The notes beneath the pieces were generated by a model. It was given only the letters and a program-made list of their open reading frames with translations, was not told the origin of the DNA and made no database searches. A stretch of DNA of 64,000 bases from DATFFO01 sp963772815 (lineage in GTDB: Bacteria > Actinomycetota > Acidimicrobiia > Spongiisociales > ZC4RG35). Each line of letters opens with the position of its first letter. Position 1 is the first letter of the stretch. The position numbers and the translations under genes are program-made. The stretch covers positions 248,001 to 312,000 of the forward strand of contig CAVYYV010000004.1 of NCBI GenBank assembly GCA_963772815.1, given 5' to 3'. This document shows positions 8,255-17,117 of this stretch, in pieces.

Positions 8255-8781
8255 GGCGCTGCAACGCTATCAGCACCTGAGGAAACGGTCGGTCGGGTTA
8301 GGGCCCGAGACTCGATTGGCCCCGCGCGAGGGCTCGCCTCAGGCGGTTTGTGGCGCCACTTCAGCTGGTCATCGGGACCGGTGCCGGGATGATGGCCCTG
8401 GCTGGAAATGGCGCTCATGGCGGCTAGAACCACAACCACCACCCCGACGATCACGTCTTTCCACAGAGCGACTGTGGAGGCGCCGTAACCGATCACGAAG
8501 GGAGCAACGATCAGCCAGACACCCAGGACCAGATTGGTCCAGCCGACGCCTTCATTGAACAGGGGCCGACCGACCCGGATCCAGGCCAGGATGGCCACGA
8601 CCACGCCCACCAGGATGTCGTTCCAGACGGCGCCGGTGATGTCGGAGTAGGAGAGCAGGAACGGCGCCAGAACTAGCCATATGCCGGCGATGATGTTGAT
8701 TCCACTCGTCCACCGCACCTGTAGCGGGCGGTCCGGGCATCGGTGGCCATGGCTGTTCCTCTCGGGCGCCGTGAAGCCCAT
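8200..8781 (-). CDS. SPW-repeat membrane protein
   Basis: Small membrane protein of the SPW-repeat family (role unknown). Two repeat units of about 50 residues are visible: SGINIIAGIWLVLAPFLLSY with NDILVGVVVAILAWIR, then TNLVLGVWLIVAPFVIGYG with KDVIVGVVVVVLAAMSA. Each unit is a pair of hydrophobic helices around W-L-x-x-x-P-F. After the second repeat a low-complexity tail of about 60 residues runs into the start of the TMEM175-like gene in another frame (overlap about 55 bp), so the true C-terminus may be shorter or lost by a lesion in this junction. ATG at 8781 is preferred over TTG at 8796. Confidence 0.7.
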   Translation of the reverse strand: MGFTAPERNSHGHRCPDRPLQVRWTSGINIIAGIWLVLAPFLLSYSDITGAVWNDILVGVVVAILAWIRVGRPLFNEGVGWTNLVLGVWLIVAPFVIGYGASTVALWKDVIVGVVVVVLAAMSAISSQGHHPGTGPDDQLKWRHKPPEASPRAGPIESRALTRPTVSSGADSVAAPWPNASSSSSGSPSSAMP

Positions 8782-8907
8782 TACCCGTCCGCCCAACCCG
8801 TCAAACGAGTCCGTCGGGCCGGCCCCGGTTCCGCTCGATTGAATGGGCTGGGGATCTCCAAGACCGGTGGCCTCGACTCCCGGGTTGGGGCAGACGACAC
8901 AGACGCC

Positions 8908-9378
8908 CTAATCGATTCGTTTGCCCAAGCAGACGCTGGCGGGAGTGGCCAGGTACTCGCCCCAGCAGGGGATCTCGCTGAAGCCGGCCCCTCGATAGAG
9001 GGCCTCTGCGACGGGCTGGCCGTCCCCCATCTCCAATACCAGCCGGGTGGCGCCTAGAGTCTTCGCCTCCACCTCCAGCCTGGTGAGCAGGGCCCGTCCC
9101 ACCCCCTGCCCTCTCGCCTTGGGCTTCACATACATGCGCTTTATCTCCCCCCGGCCGTCCGAGAGCAGGCGAACGGCGCCACACCCTACCGGGCCCCCCT
9201 CCAGCCGGGCGACGAGGAAGGCCCCTCTGCCATCGGTCACATCGGACTCATCGAGGCTGAAGTGATTGTCGTCCGGTCGATACAGGGCATCGAGCTCGGC
9301 GTTGAGCTCAGCAATCAGAGCCGCTGCGTCGGGGTCGCCGGGTGATGCGCGGTGCAGCTCGAGCCGAGCCATGGTCAT
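8908..9378 (-). CDS. GNAT-family N-acetyltransferase
   Basis: 156-residue cytosolic acetyl-CoA-dependent acetyltransferase. The acetyl-CoA binding core is RMYVKPKARGQGVGRALLTR (Q/R-x-x-G-x-G/A), preceded by the beta-strand GGPVGCGAVRLL and followed by TLGATRLVLEMG and YRGAGFSEIP, the ordinary GNAT layout. Substrate cannot be told. Two close ATG codons (9378 and 9372) are possible. The gene is divergent from the HIT gene with only about 24 bp between the starts, so both promoters must overlap. Confidence 0.88.
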   Translation of the reverse strand: MTMARLELHRASPGDPDAAALIAELNAELDALYRPDDNHFSLDESDVTDGRGAFLVARLEGGPVGCGAVRLLSDGRGEIKRMYVKPKARGQGVGRALLTRLEVEAKTLGATRLVLEMGDGQPVAEALYRGAGFSEIPCWGEYLATPASVCLGKRID

Positions 9379-9390
9379 TGCCCACCACGG

Positions 9391-9396
9391 TACCCT
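9391..9396 (+). promoter_or_regulatory. TACCCT -10 box, leaderless HIT gene
   Basis: TACCCT ends 6 nt before the ATG of the HIT gene, which places the transcription start at or next to the start codon. No ribosome site is present, consistent with a leaderless message. Confidence 0.5.
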
Positions 9397-9402
9397 CGAT
9401 CC

Positions 9403-9807
9403 ATGCCCACCATTTTCACCCGCATCATCAACGGAGAGATTCCCGGGACGTTCGTTTGGGAGGACGACCTGTGTGTGGCGTTCATGTCCATCAACCCCCT
9501 CCGGGCCGGACATACCCTGGTCGTATCCCGGGAGGAGATCGATCATTGGATCGACTGTCCCGACCATCTCCGAGATCACCTGTTCTCGGTCGCACAGAAG
9601 GTGGGGCGAGCCCAACAAGAGGCCTTCGCTCCGACCAAGGTGGGCCTGATGATTGCCGGACTGGAGGTCCCTCACCTCCATATCCACGTCGTGCCCATCG
9701 ACGGAGTCCACGACCTCGACTTTGCCAATGCCGCTTCCTCCGTGGACCGCCAGGAGCTCGAGGGGGCGGCGGAGGCGATCCGGACCTGGCTTTCCCAGGG
9801 CGGCTGA
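9403..9807 (+). CDS. HIT-family (histidine triad) nucleotide hydrolase/transferase
   Basis: 134-residue cytosolic HIT protein. N-terminal part TIFTRIINGEIPGTFVWED is typical of HinT-like proteins, and the catalytic triad HLHIHVVPID (H-x-H-x-H) lies near residue 95. Such enzymes cleave nucleoside phosphoramidates or related adenylated compounds; the exact substrate is not readable. ATG at 9403 starts exactly at the conserved N-terminus. The 3' end may overlap the following EamA gene by up to 80 nt, depending on the start used there. Confidence 0.92.
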   Translation: MPTIFTRIINGEIPGTFVWEDDLCVAFMSINPLRAGHTLVVSREEIDHWIDCPDHLRDHLFSVAQKVGRAQQEAFAPTKVGLMIAGLEVPHLHIHVVPIDGVHDLDFANAASSVDRQELEGAAEAIRTWLSQGG

Positions 9808-10639
9808 GATCGCGATCCTCCTGGCGGCGCTGGCTGCCTTCGGGTTCGGCAGTGGCGACTTCCTGGGCGGCAGAGCTACCAGGGATCTGGGGGCCGGCCG
9901 CACGCTCGTGTGGGCTCATGGGGTGGGCCTGCTGATCCTCGTCCCCTGGCTGATCGGGTCAGGCGCTTCGGCCGATCGTCTCGACCTGCTGGCCGGAGCC
10001 GGTGCCGGCCTGTTCGGCCTGGTGGGCCTGGCGTTTCTCTATACGGGTTTGGCTCGGAGTCGGGCGGCGGTGGTTGCCCCGGCGGCGGCGGTGGTGGGGG
10101 CGGCGATTCCGGTGGTGGCGGGCGTGGCGGTGGGGCAGAGTCCTCCGCTCATGGGATGGCTGGGTGTCGGGGTCGCGGTGCCTGCCATCTACCTGGTCTC
10201 GACGGTGGAAGAGGTCGGTCGCCGGTCGGCCGGTGTCTGGTTAGGCCTGGCAGCCGGGCTCTTCTTCGGCTTCTACTTCGTCGTTCTGTCCCTGCCGTCA
10301 CCACAGGCGGGGCTGTGGCCGCTGCTCGCTTCCCGGGGGCTGTCCGTGCTATCACTCGCCGGCCTGTCGTTGATCGGATCGAGGGGCTGGCTGCAGACCC
10401 CCCACGGTCCGGTGGCGGGGGCCGTGGTGGGGGCTGGGGTGCTCGACATGGTGGGAAACATCGGATACCTTCTCGCCGCCCGGAAGGGATCGCTGGTCAT
10501 CGTGGCGGTGGTGGCATCGCTCTACCCGGCCGTGACCGTCCTGATGTCGCGCTTCCGCTACGACGAGAGGTTGTCAGGGCGCCAGTTGGCGGGTCTGGTG
10601 CTGGGAGTCACGGCCGTGGCGCTGCTGACCATCGCCTGA
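9728..10639 (+). CDS. EamA/DMT-family permease
   Basis: Membrane transporter of the drug/metabolite (EamA) superfamily with about ten hydrophobic helices in two halves: GLFGLVGLAFLYTGLARSRA closes the first and GSLVIVAVVASLYPAVTVLM the second, followed by the family ending GLVLGVTAVALL. Substrate unknown. The hydrophobic part begins near 9802, but no ATG/GTG/TTG lies close to it; ATG at 9728 is the nearest standard start and would overlap the HIT gene by 80 nt with a hydrophilic lead. A non-standard start or a small indel near 9800 is equally possible. Confidence 0.75.
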   Translation: MPLPPWTARSSRGRRRRSGPGFPRAAEIAILLAALAAFGFGSGDFLGGRATRDLGAGRTLVWAHGVGLLILVPWLIGSGASADRLDLLAGAGAGLFGLVGLAFLYTGLARSRAAVVAPAAAVVGAAIPVVAGVAVGQSPPLMGWLGVGVAVPAIYLVSTVEEVGRRSAGVWLGLAAGLFFGFYFVVLSLPSPQAGLWPLLASRGLSVLSLAGLSLIGSRGWLQTPHGPVAGAVVGAGVLDMVGNIGYLLAARKGSLVIVAVVASLYPAVTVLMSRFRYDERLSGRQLAGLVLGVTAVALLTIA

Positions 10640-10644
10640 CCGTC

Positions 10645-10797
10645 TCAGTGTCTGACCACCAGCCAGGTGCCGAGCAGGACCATGGCCAGGCCGACGACGC
10701 GAGTCGCATCGGTGGCCCGAATCGGGGTTCGCATGCATCCGTAATCGTCCATGATCGCTCCCAGGAGCAAGATCCCCCTGCCAGAGCCACCGAACTG
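10645..10797 (-). pseudogene. C-terminal remnant resembling a YdcZ/DUF606-type DMT protein
   Basis: A 51-codon open stretch on the minus strand reads ILLLGAIMDDYGCMR, TPIRATDATRVVGLAMVLLG and TWLVVRH, which looks like the last two helices of a YdcZ (DUF606) small multidrug-type permease (D-x-x-G then R-x-x-G hydrophobic helix). A TAG at 10798-10800 closes it upstream and no further homology was found, so it is best read as a leftover 3' end. Recognition is by eye and short, hence low confidence. Confidence 0.35.
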
Positions 10798-10852
10798 CTA
10801 AGAGCGATGCCATCGGGGGGAGCCTTTCCAGGTCGGCGCCACGGTTCGCTTT

Positions 10853-10881
10853 CGCTCCGGCGCGCCGCCCGCGCCGGAGCG
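10853..10881 (+). terminator. Strong 12-bp hairpin directly before herA
   Basis: Perfect inverted repeat: 10853-10864 (CGCTCCGGCGCG) pairs with 10870-10881, loop of 5 nt, no T-run. It ends one base before an ATG at 10882. It may terminate transcription from the EamA side or limit herA translation, and it argues that herA uses a later start. Confidence 0.6.
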
Positions 10882-10896
10882 ATGCCGGAACCCGTC

Positions 10897-12606
10897 ATGT
10901 CCCACAGCTACGCTCGCCTACCGATGACTGACATGGTGGGCCGGGTGATCGGGACGGAGGATGCCACCCCGCTCGAGTTCTGGGTGGCGGTGGCCGAAGG
11001 GGAGTATCTCCAGCTCGACGATGTCGTCGCCCTGGAGCGAGTGCTTCCCACCGGGGAAGCGGTCAGGGTGTACGGAATGGTGGGACAGGTCAGGGCCCGC
11101 CACGAGGGAGCCAGGTTCGATTCCGACGTGTTCCTGATTTCGGAAGGGGTATTGCCGGCCGAGGTAGCGGAGGCGGCCCGCATCACCGCCACCCGATTCG
11201 AACCAGAAGTCTTCGTGCCTCCCCGACCGGGACAGCCGGTCGCCAGGGCGGAGGGTGACGAACGAGACAAGGCGCTCTTCTTCGATCGTATGGAGCGACG
11301 TCTGCCTGTGGGCTTGACGAGGAACGATGAGCCTCTGTTCGTGAACTTCGAGTTCGTCAACGGCGAGCGGGGAGCCCACGTCAACATCTCGGGAGTGTCG
11401 GGTGTGGCGACCAAGACCACGTATGCCACATTCCTATTGCACTCCCTCTTTACCGGCGATGTCCTGGGACCCGGAGCCGTCAACACCAAGGCCTTGATCT
11501 TCAACGTCAAGGGGGAGGACCTGCTCCACCTGGACCGTCCCAATTCGGTGATCGACGACGAGCAGTCCATGCGATATCGCGCCCTGGGTCTGCCTGCATC
11601 GCCATTTCGGTCGGTGGGGTTCTACGCCCCACCCAGATTAGACTCGGAGACGCTGCGGCCGGACGTGTACTCGCGGTCGGATGTCACCAGCTTCTGCTGG
11701 AGCCTGGCCGAGTTCTGCCATGACGATCTCCTCCCGTTCCTGTTTGCGGACGCCGAGGACGATCGGGCCCAGTACACGATGGTGCTCTACTCGGTCATGG
11801 CGCAGCTTCGGCGAGCGACCCCCACCGACGACGGGTCTGTGGTGATCGAGGGAGTCACGGTGCGCACGTTCCGGGCCCTGGCAGACCTGATTACCGAGAA
11901 GGTCACCAGCGAGGACGATGGGCCCACCTGGGCCGGGGCCGCCATCGGGCGAGGCACCGTCAACGCCTTCGTGCGTCGCATCAATTCTGTGGTGCGCCAC
12001 GTCGAACGGCTGGTGCGGGGCAACCTGGTCGATCCGGACCGGCATCGTGTCAACACCGACCACAACCAGGTGACGGTGGTCGACCTCCACAACCTCAATG
12101 ATCGGGCCAAGCGTTTCGTGGTTGGCGTCACGGTGCGACGGGCGTTCGACATGAAGGAGAGAGCAGGTCGTCAGGGCGATGACGACCTGCTGTTCGTGGT
12201 GCTGGACGAGTTGAACAAATACGCCCCCCGGGAGGGTTCCAGCCCGATCAAGGAGATCCTCCTGGACGTGGCGGAGCGGGGTCGCAGCCTGGGCATCATC
12301 CTCATCGGAGCCCAGCAAACGGCTTCCGAGGTGGAGCGTCGGATCATCGCCAATTCATCCATACGGGTGGTGGGGCGGCTCGATTCTGCCGAGGCCTCCC
12401 GAGAGGAGTACGGGTTCCTGCCCCCAGTGCATCGCCAGCGGGCCACCATCATCAAACCTGGCACCATGCTGATCTCCCAGCCGGAGCTGCCGGTGCCGAT
12501 GGTGGCCGAGTTCCCCTTCCCCGCTTGGGCCACGAGGCCGTCGGAGGCGCTCCGGCCGAACGCGGGCGGTGGGGTTCCCGAGGATCCGTTCGAAGGCCTC
12601 GATTGA
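10897..12606 (+). CDS. herA: HerA-like DNA-translocase ATPase (FtsK/HerA superfamily)
   Basis: About 569-residue hexameric-type ATPase. An N-terminal HAS-barrel-like domain (VGRVIGTEDATPLEFWVAV, residues about 12-90) is followed by a RecA-like core. The Walker A position reads NISGVSGVATKTTY, where Thr replaces the last Gly before Lys. Walker B is LLFVVLDELNKYAP and the sensor/arginine region is IGAQQTASEVERRIIANSS. In archaea HerA pumps DNA and feeds the NurA nuclease during end resection with Mre11-Rad50. SbcD, SbcC and a NurA-like gene follow here, which supports that role. ATG at 10897 has GGAA six bases upstream; 10882 touches a hairpin and 10924 is also possible. The long open frame before 10882 lies over the EamA gene and is not coding. 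Confidence 0.82.
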   Translation: MSHSYARLPMTDMVGRVIGTEDATPLEFWVAVAEGEYLQLDDVVALERVLPTGEAVRVYGMVGQVRARHEGARFDSDVFLISEGVLPAEVAEAARITATRFEPEVFVPPRPGQPVARAEGDERDKALFFDRMERRLPVGLTRNDEPLFVNFEFVNGERGAHVNISGVSGVATKTTYATFLLHSLFTGDVLGPGAVNTKALIFNVKGEDLLHLDRPNSVIDDEQSMRYRALGLPASPFRSVGFYAPPRLDSETLRPDVYSRSDVTSFCWSLAEFCHDDLLPFLFADAEDDRAQYTMVLYSVMAQLRRATPTDDGSVVIEGVTVRTFRALADLITEKVTSEDDGPTWAGAAIGRGTVNAFVRRINSVVRHVERLVRGNLVDPDRHRVNTDHNQVTVVDLHNLNDRAKRFVVGVTVRRAFDMKERAGRQGDDDLLFVVLDELNKYAPREGSSPIKEILLDVAERGRSLGIILIGAQQTASEVERRIIANSSIRVVGRLDSAEASREEYGFLPPVHRQRATIIKPGTMLISQPELPVPMVAEFPFPAWATRPSEALRPNAGGGVPEDPFEGLD

Positions 12607-12657
12607 CGGCGATGTCCAAGTTGTGCTCTGAGTACCACCGCTAGCCTCAATCGGGAC

Positions 12658-13335
12658 ATGAGGCGCTTCGGGCTGCTGTTTCTCTGTCTGTTGCTCGCCG
12701 GTTGTATCGCTCGGGTCGACTTCGAGAGCGGGGAATCGAACGGTGTGGTGACGACCACGGCGCCACCCCCGCCCTCCAACCTGGGGCCGGAGCCGGTCGT
12801 GATACCGACCGGGGGCAGAACGATCATCATGCGGCCCGGAGGCAGCCCCACGCCGGGGCAGCTCGACTTCATGCAGGACCAGCCCGGGTATATCGAAGGA
12901 TCGGGCCGGGTGGAGGCCTATGCACCGGGAATCGAGGGTCTCAACGCCGTGCTGGCCTGGGAGTCGGACGGCTCGGGGTTCCCCCGGGGCCCAGGGCCCG
13001 CTCCTGCGCCGGGCAGGATGGCATGCGACGGGCTGGCCCCCGCCTCCGGCGTCCCCCAGAGTTGGGGGTGCGGCAATGCCAGGGACTGGAACGCCAACAA
13101 CAAGGTCGGCGGGTATGGATACACCACCGAGCAGAATGGGCGAAACGAAATCGAGGTACATCATGCGCCCGGCGCGTCGGCCACCGTCGTGGAGCTGGCC
13201 GATGGCAGCGTGTATTTGATTCGGCCCCCTCGCACCTCGACGATCTCGTATTACGAGTGGGACGGCCCGCCCTCTGCCCGTGTCACCGTGTTCTGGCGGG
13301 ACGGTTCCCGTGTGAGCCGGCTAACCACGCCCTGA
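12658..13335 (+). CDS. Lipoprotein of unknown function between herA and sbcD
   Basis: 225-residue secreted lipoprotein: signal peptide MRRFGLLFLCLLLAGC with Cys16 in a good lipobox (LLAGC), a Pro/Thr-rich linker to about residue 45, then a mature domain rich in Gly, Tyr and Trp (GCGNARDWNANNKVGGYGY) that I do not recognise. Two Cys (MACDG and WGCGN) could form a disulfide. It is not an obvious repair protein; it may simply be carried between the repair genes. A TAGCCT box at 12642-12647 suggests its own promoter. Confidence 0.8.
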   Translation: MRRFGLLFLCLLLAGCIARVDFESGESNGVVTTTAPPPPSNLGPEPVVIPTGGRTIIMRPGGSPTPGQLDFMQDQPGYIEGSGRVEAYAPGIEGLNAVLAWESDGSGFPRGPGPAPAPGRMACDGLAPASGVPQSWGCGNARDWNANNKVGGYGYTTEQNGRNEIEVHHAPGASATVVELADGSVYLIRPPRTSTISYYEWDGPPSARVTVFWRDGSRVSRLTTP

Positions 13336-13406
13336 ACCCCCGACCGGGACGGAAACCGAGGCCAAACCCCAGGAAGTGTCACTTCCCGTCCCTACTCTCG
13401 CGGTGA

Positions 13407-14532
<1,126 letters not shown>

Positions 14533-14543
<11 letters not shown>

Positions 14544-16896
14544 ACGGCTGGAGATGGTCGGGTTCGCCCCTTTCCGCAGTCGCATCGAAATCGACTTCAC
14601 GGGTCTCGATCTGTTCGCCCTCACCGGACCAACCGGAGCCGGGAAGAGCTCGGTCATCGACGCTCTCACGTTCGCCCTCTACGGCGTGGTGGCTCGCTAC
14701 GACGACAAGCGATCCGTCTCGCCGATCATCTCGCTGGGGGCGGCGGAGGCCCGGATTCGATTCGAGTTCGAAGTGGGTGATCGGACCTACACCGCGGTGC
14801 GGGTGGTTCGTCGCACCACCAAGGGTGGGGCCACCACGGCGGAAGCCCGTCTGGAGAGTGGTGGCACGGTCCTCGCTTCGGGGGCGGCCGAGGTGACCCA
14901 GGCGGTGGAGTCGCTGATCGGGCTGGGCATCGATCATTTCACTCGCTCAGTGGTCCTGCCCCAGGGTCAGTTCGCCGCCTTTCTCCACGACACTCCCTCA
15001 GGCCAGCAAGACCTGGTCAAGGCGTTGTTGGACATGGGGGTCCTGGACGAGGTGAGGAGACTCGCCTCCGAACGGTCCAAGGCCGCCGACGCCCTGGCCG
15101 AATCAGCCCGGCACCGCCTCGATCAGCTCGGCGGTGCGACGGCCCAGGCGGTCGAGGATGCCTCAGCCCGCCTGGCCGGGCTGGAGCATTTGACCGGACG
15201 CGTGGCCGACGCAGAGTCTGCCCTCGAGGAGGCTGAAATCGAATCGCGGGCAGCTGCAGACGAGCTACAAGAGACGCGTCGCAGGCGTTCACTGCTGGCG
15301 AAGGTCAGTTGCCCCGAGGGTGTGATGAGCTTGTCGGAAGCTCTCCATCAGGGGCGCGACCACGTCGAGGAGACTGCCCGGCATTTGGCTGGGATGTCTG
15401 AACGGGTGGAGAGACTGACCGAGGAGTCCGAGCGAATTCCCTCCCTGGAACGGCTCGATGCTGCGGCAAGGAGTCAGGAACTCCTGGCCGAGGCACGCCT
15501 CAACCGCGACGCCATCGATCTCGAGAAGCTGGCAATGGTTCTGGCAGAGCGACAGGAGGCGCTGGAAACTGCCCGCAGGTCCCGTCAGGAGGCCGAGGTG
15601 CAGTGGGACAACCTGAGAACACGCCACGCGGCCCACGCCTTGACCGTCGGCCTGGCGGCCGGGGACCCGTGCCCGGTGTGCCAACGTCCCCTCGAATCCG
15701 ACCCACCCCAGGCTCCGCCGGACCTCGAGGGAGCCAAGAGGGAATTCGATCGGGCCCGACAGGCGGTGGAGGAGGCGTCGGCCCTTCATCGGGCTGCGGA
15801 ATCGTCCCTGGCGGAGGATAAGGCGAGCCACGGGGCCCTCACTGAGAGCATCGCCCGACTCTCCGAGCAGGTCGATGCTCTGGGAGACGCTCAAGAGCTG
15901 TCGCGGCTCAGGGAGGCTCGGCTCGACCTGAGCCGGCGCTTGGAATCCGCCCGCCGTGACCTCAAGGCCGCCCGTCAGGTCGACGAGAAGGCTCGCAGTG
16001 CCCTCGAGGAGCTGCAGAAATCGGAGAACCAGGCCTGGGAGTCGTTCGCAGCTTGCAGAGACAGCGTGGCGGCCCTGGGCCCACCGCCCGTCGATCGAGG
16101 CGACCTGGGAGGATCCTGGCAGACCCTGGTGGCCTGGGCGGAGAAGAGCGAGAAGGCGGTGGGGATGGAACTCGAGCGGCTGGAGGCCCAAAGCGAGGCT
16201 CGAGCCAAGAACATCGCACGACAGAAGGACGCAATCGAATCCCAGCTCGAGCATGCCGGCGTGGGTGGATCGGGCCCTGCATCCGCCCGCCTGGCGGCGG
16301 CAGTGGCCACGGCCCGGGCCGACCACGCCCGGATCGAGGAGCGACGTCAGGAGCGAGTGAAGCTGGAGGCGGACCGCAAGCAGTTCGACGAGCAGGGCGC
16401 CGTGGCCAAGGCTCTGGGCAACCACCTGAGAGCCGACCGTTTCCAGGGATGGCTGATGGCCGAGGCGCTGGCCACGCTGGTGGACGGCGCCAATTCACTT
16501 CTGGACGATCTGTCCCAGGGCACCTACTCCCTGTCCATCACCGACCGGACCATGGAGATCGTCGATCATCGCAACGCCGATGAGCGACGTTCTGTGCGCA
16601 GTCTCTCGGGAGGCGAGACATTCCTGGTCTCGCTGGCGCTGGCCCTGTCTTTGGGGGAGCAGCTCACCAACCTGTCGGGCGCCACCGACCTCGACGCCAT
16701 CTTCCTGGACGAGGGCTTCGGCACTCTCGACACCGAAACCCTCGAGACCGTCTCGGTGGTCGTTGCCGAGCTCGCTTCCCGGGGCCGAGTGGTGGGGCTG
16801 GTCACACACGTCAAGGACCTGGCCGACCAGGTTCCGGTCCGCTTCGAGATCTCTCCCGGTCCCACCGGGAGCACCATCAGCCGGGTCGACCGATGA
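14533..16896 (+). CDS. sbcC: SbcC/Rad50-type SMC ATPase
   Basis: 787-residue ABC-type ATPase with a long coiled coil, partner of SbcD. N-terminal Walker A is LTGPTGAGKSSVIDALTFAL. The two coiled-coil arms (about residues 180-620) are rich in Arg/Glu/Ala and meet at a zinc hook GDPCPVCQRPL near residue 380. The C-terminal lobe has the signature RSLSGGETFLVSLALALSL and Walker B DAIFLDEGFGTLD. It is much shorter than E. coli SbcC (over 1000 residues) and nearer archaeal Rad50 in size. ATG at 14533 is chosen for the GGAGAGGCGC ribosome site; TTG at 14521 is weaker. It overlaps sbcD. Confidence 0.95.
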
Positions 16897-17026
16897 GCCG
16901 GCGCCACCGCCGTGGGGAGCCCTCTCCCCGTTCATTGGGCGGCGGCGAAAGCATAGCTAAGGCGACGGTCGAGAGAAGCGGTGGGCCGTTGGCGGACGCT
17001 GAAAGAACCTGGGTGGGCGGGGCGGT

Positions 17027-17059
17027 ATGAGGTTCCGGTGGATGGGCGGGGCGGTATGA
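17027..17059 (+). CDS. Mini-ORF 1 of the nurA leader (10 codons)
   Basis: ATG at 17027 opens the peptide MRFRWMGGAV and stops at TGA 17057-17059, which overlaps the next ATG by ATGA. The upstream G-rich block GGGCGGGGCGGT is a poor but possible ribosome site. Whether it is translated is not known. Confidence 0.35.
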   Translation: MRFRWMGGAV

Positions 17060-17088
17060 GATTCCGGTGGATGGGCGGGGCGGTATGA
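17056..17088 (+). CDS. Mini-ORF 2 of the nurA leader (10 codons)
   Basis: Second copy of the same peptide MRFRWMGGAV. Its ATG shares three bases with the previous stop and its own TGA overlaps the ATG at 17085, so reinitiation could pass from one to the next. Expression is unproven. Confidence 0.35.
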   Translation: MRFRWMGGAV

Positions 17089-17117
17089 GATTCCGGTGGA
17101 TGGGCGGGGCGGTATGA
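17085..17117 (+). CDS. Mini-ORF 3 of the nurA leader, overlaps nurA start
   Basis: Third copy of MRFRWMGGAV; its TGA at 17115-17117 overlaps the nurA ATG at 17114 (ATGA). This links the mini-ORF chain to nurA translation. Expression is unproven. Confidence 0.35.
   Translation: MRFRWMGGAV

Noticed and set aside
9910..10881. Long N-terminal extension of the HerA frame (over 300 codons)
   Set aside because: It overlaps the EamA gene in another frame, is Gly/Arg-rich as expected of shadow translation, and crosses a strong hairpin; the HAS-barrel start lies near 10924.
16914..16929. GGGGAG-CCCT-CTCCCC as sbcC terminator
   Set aside because: Only a 6-bp stem without T-run; too weak to list as a terminator.
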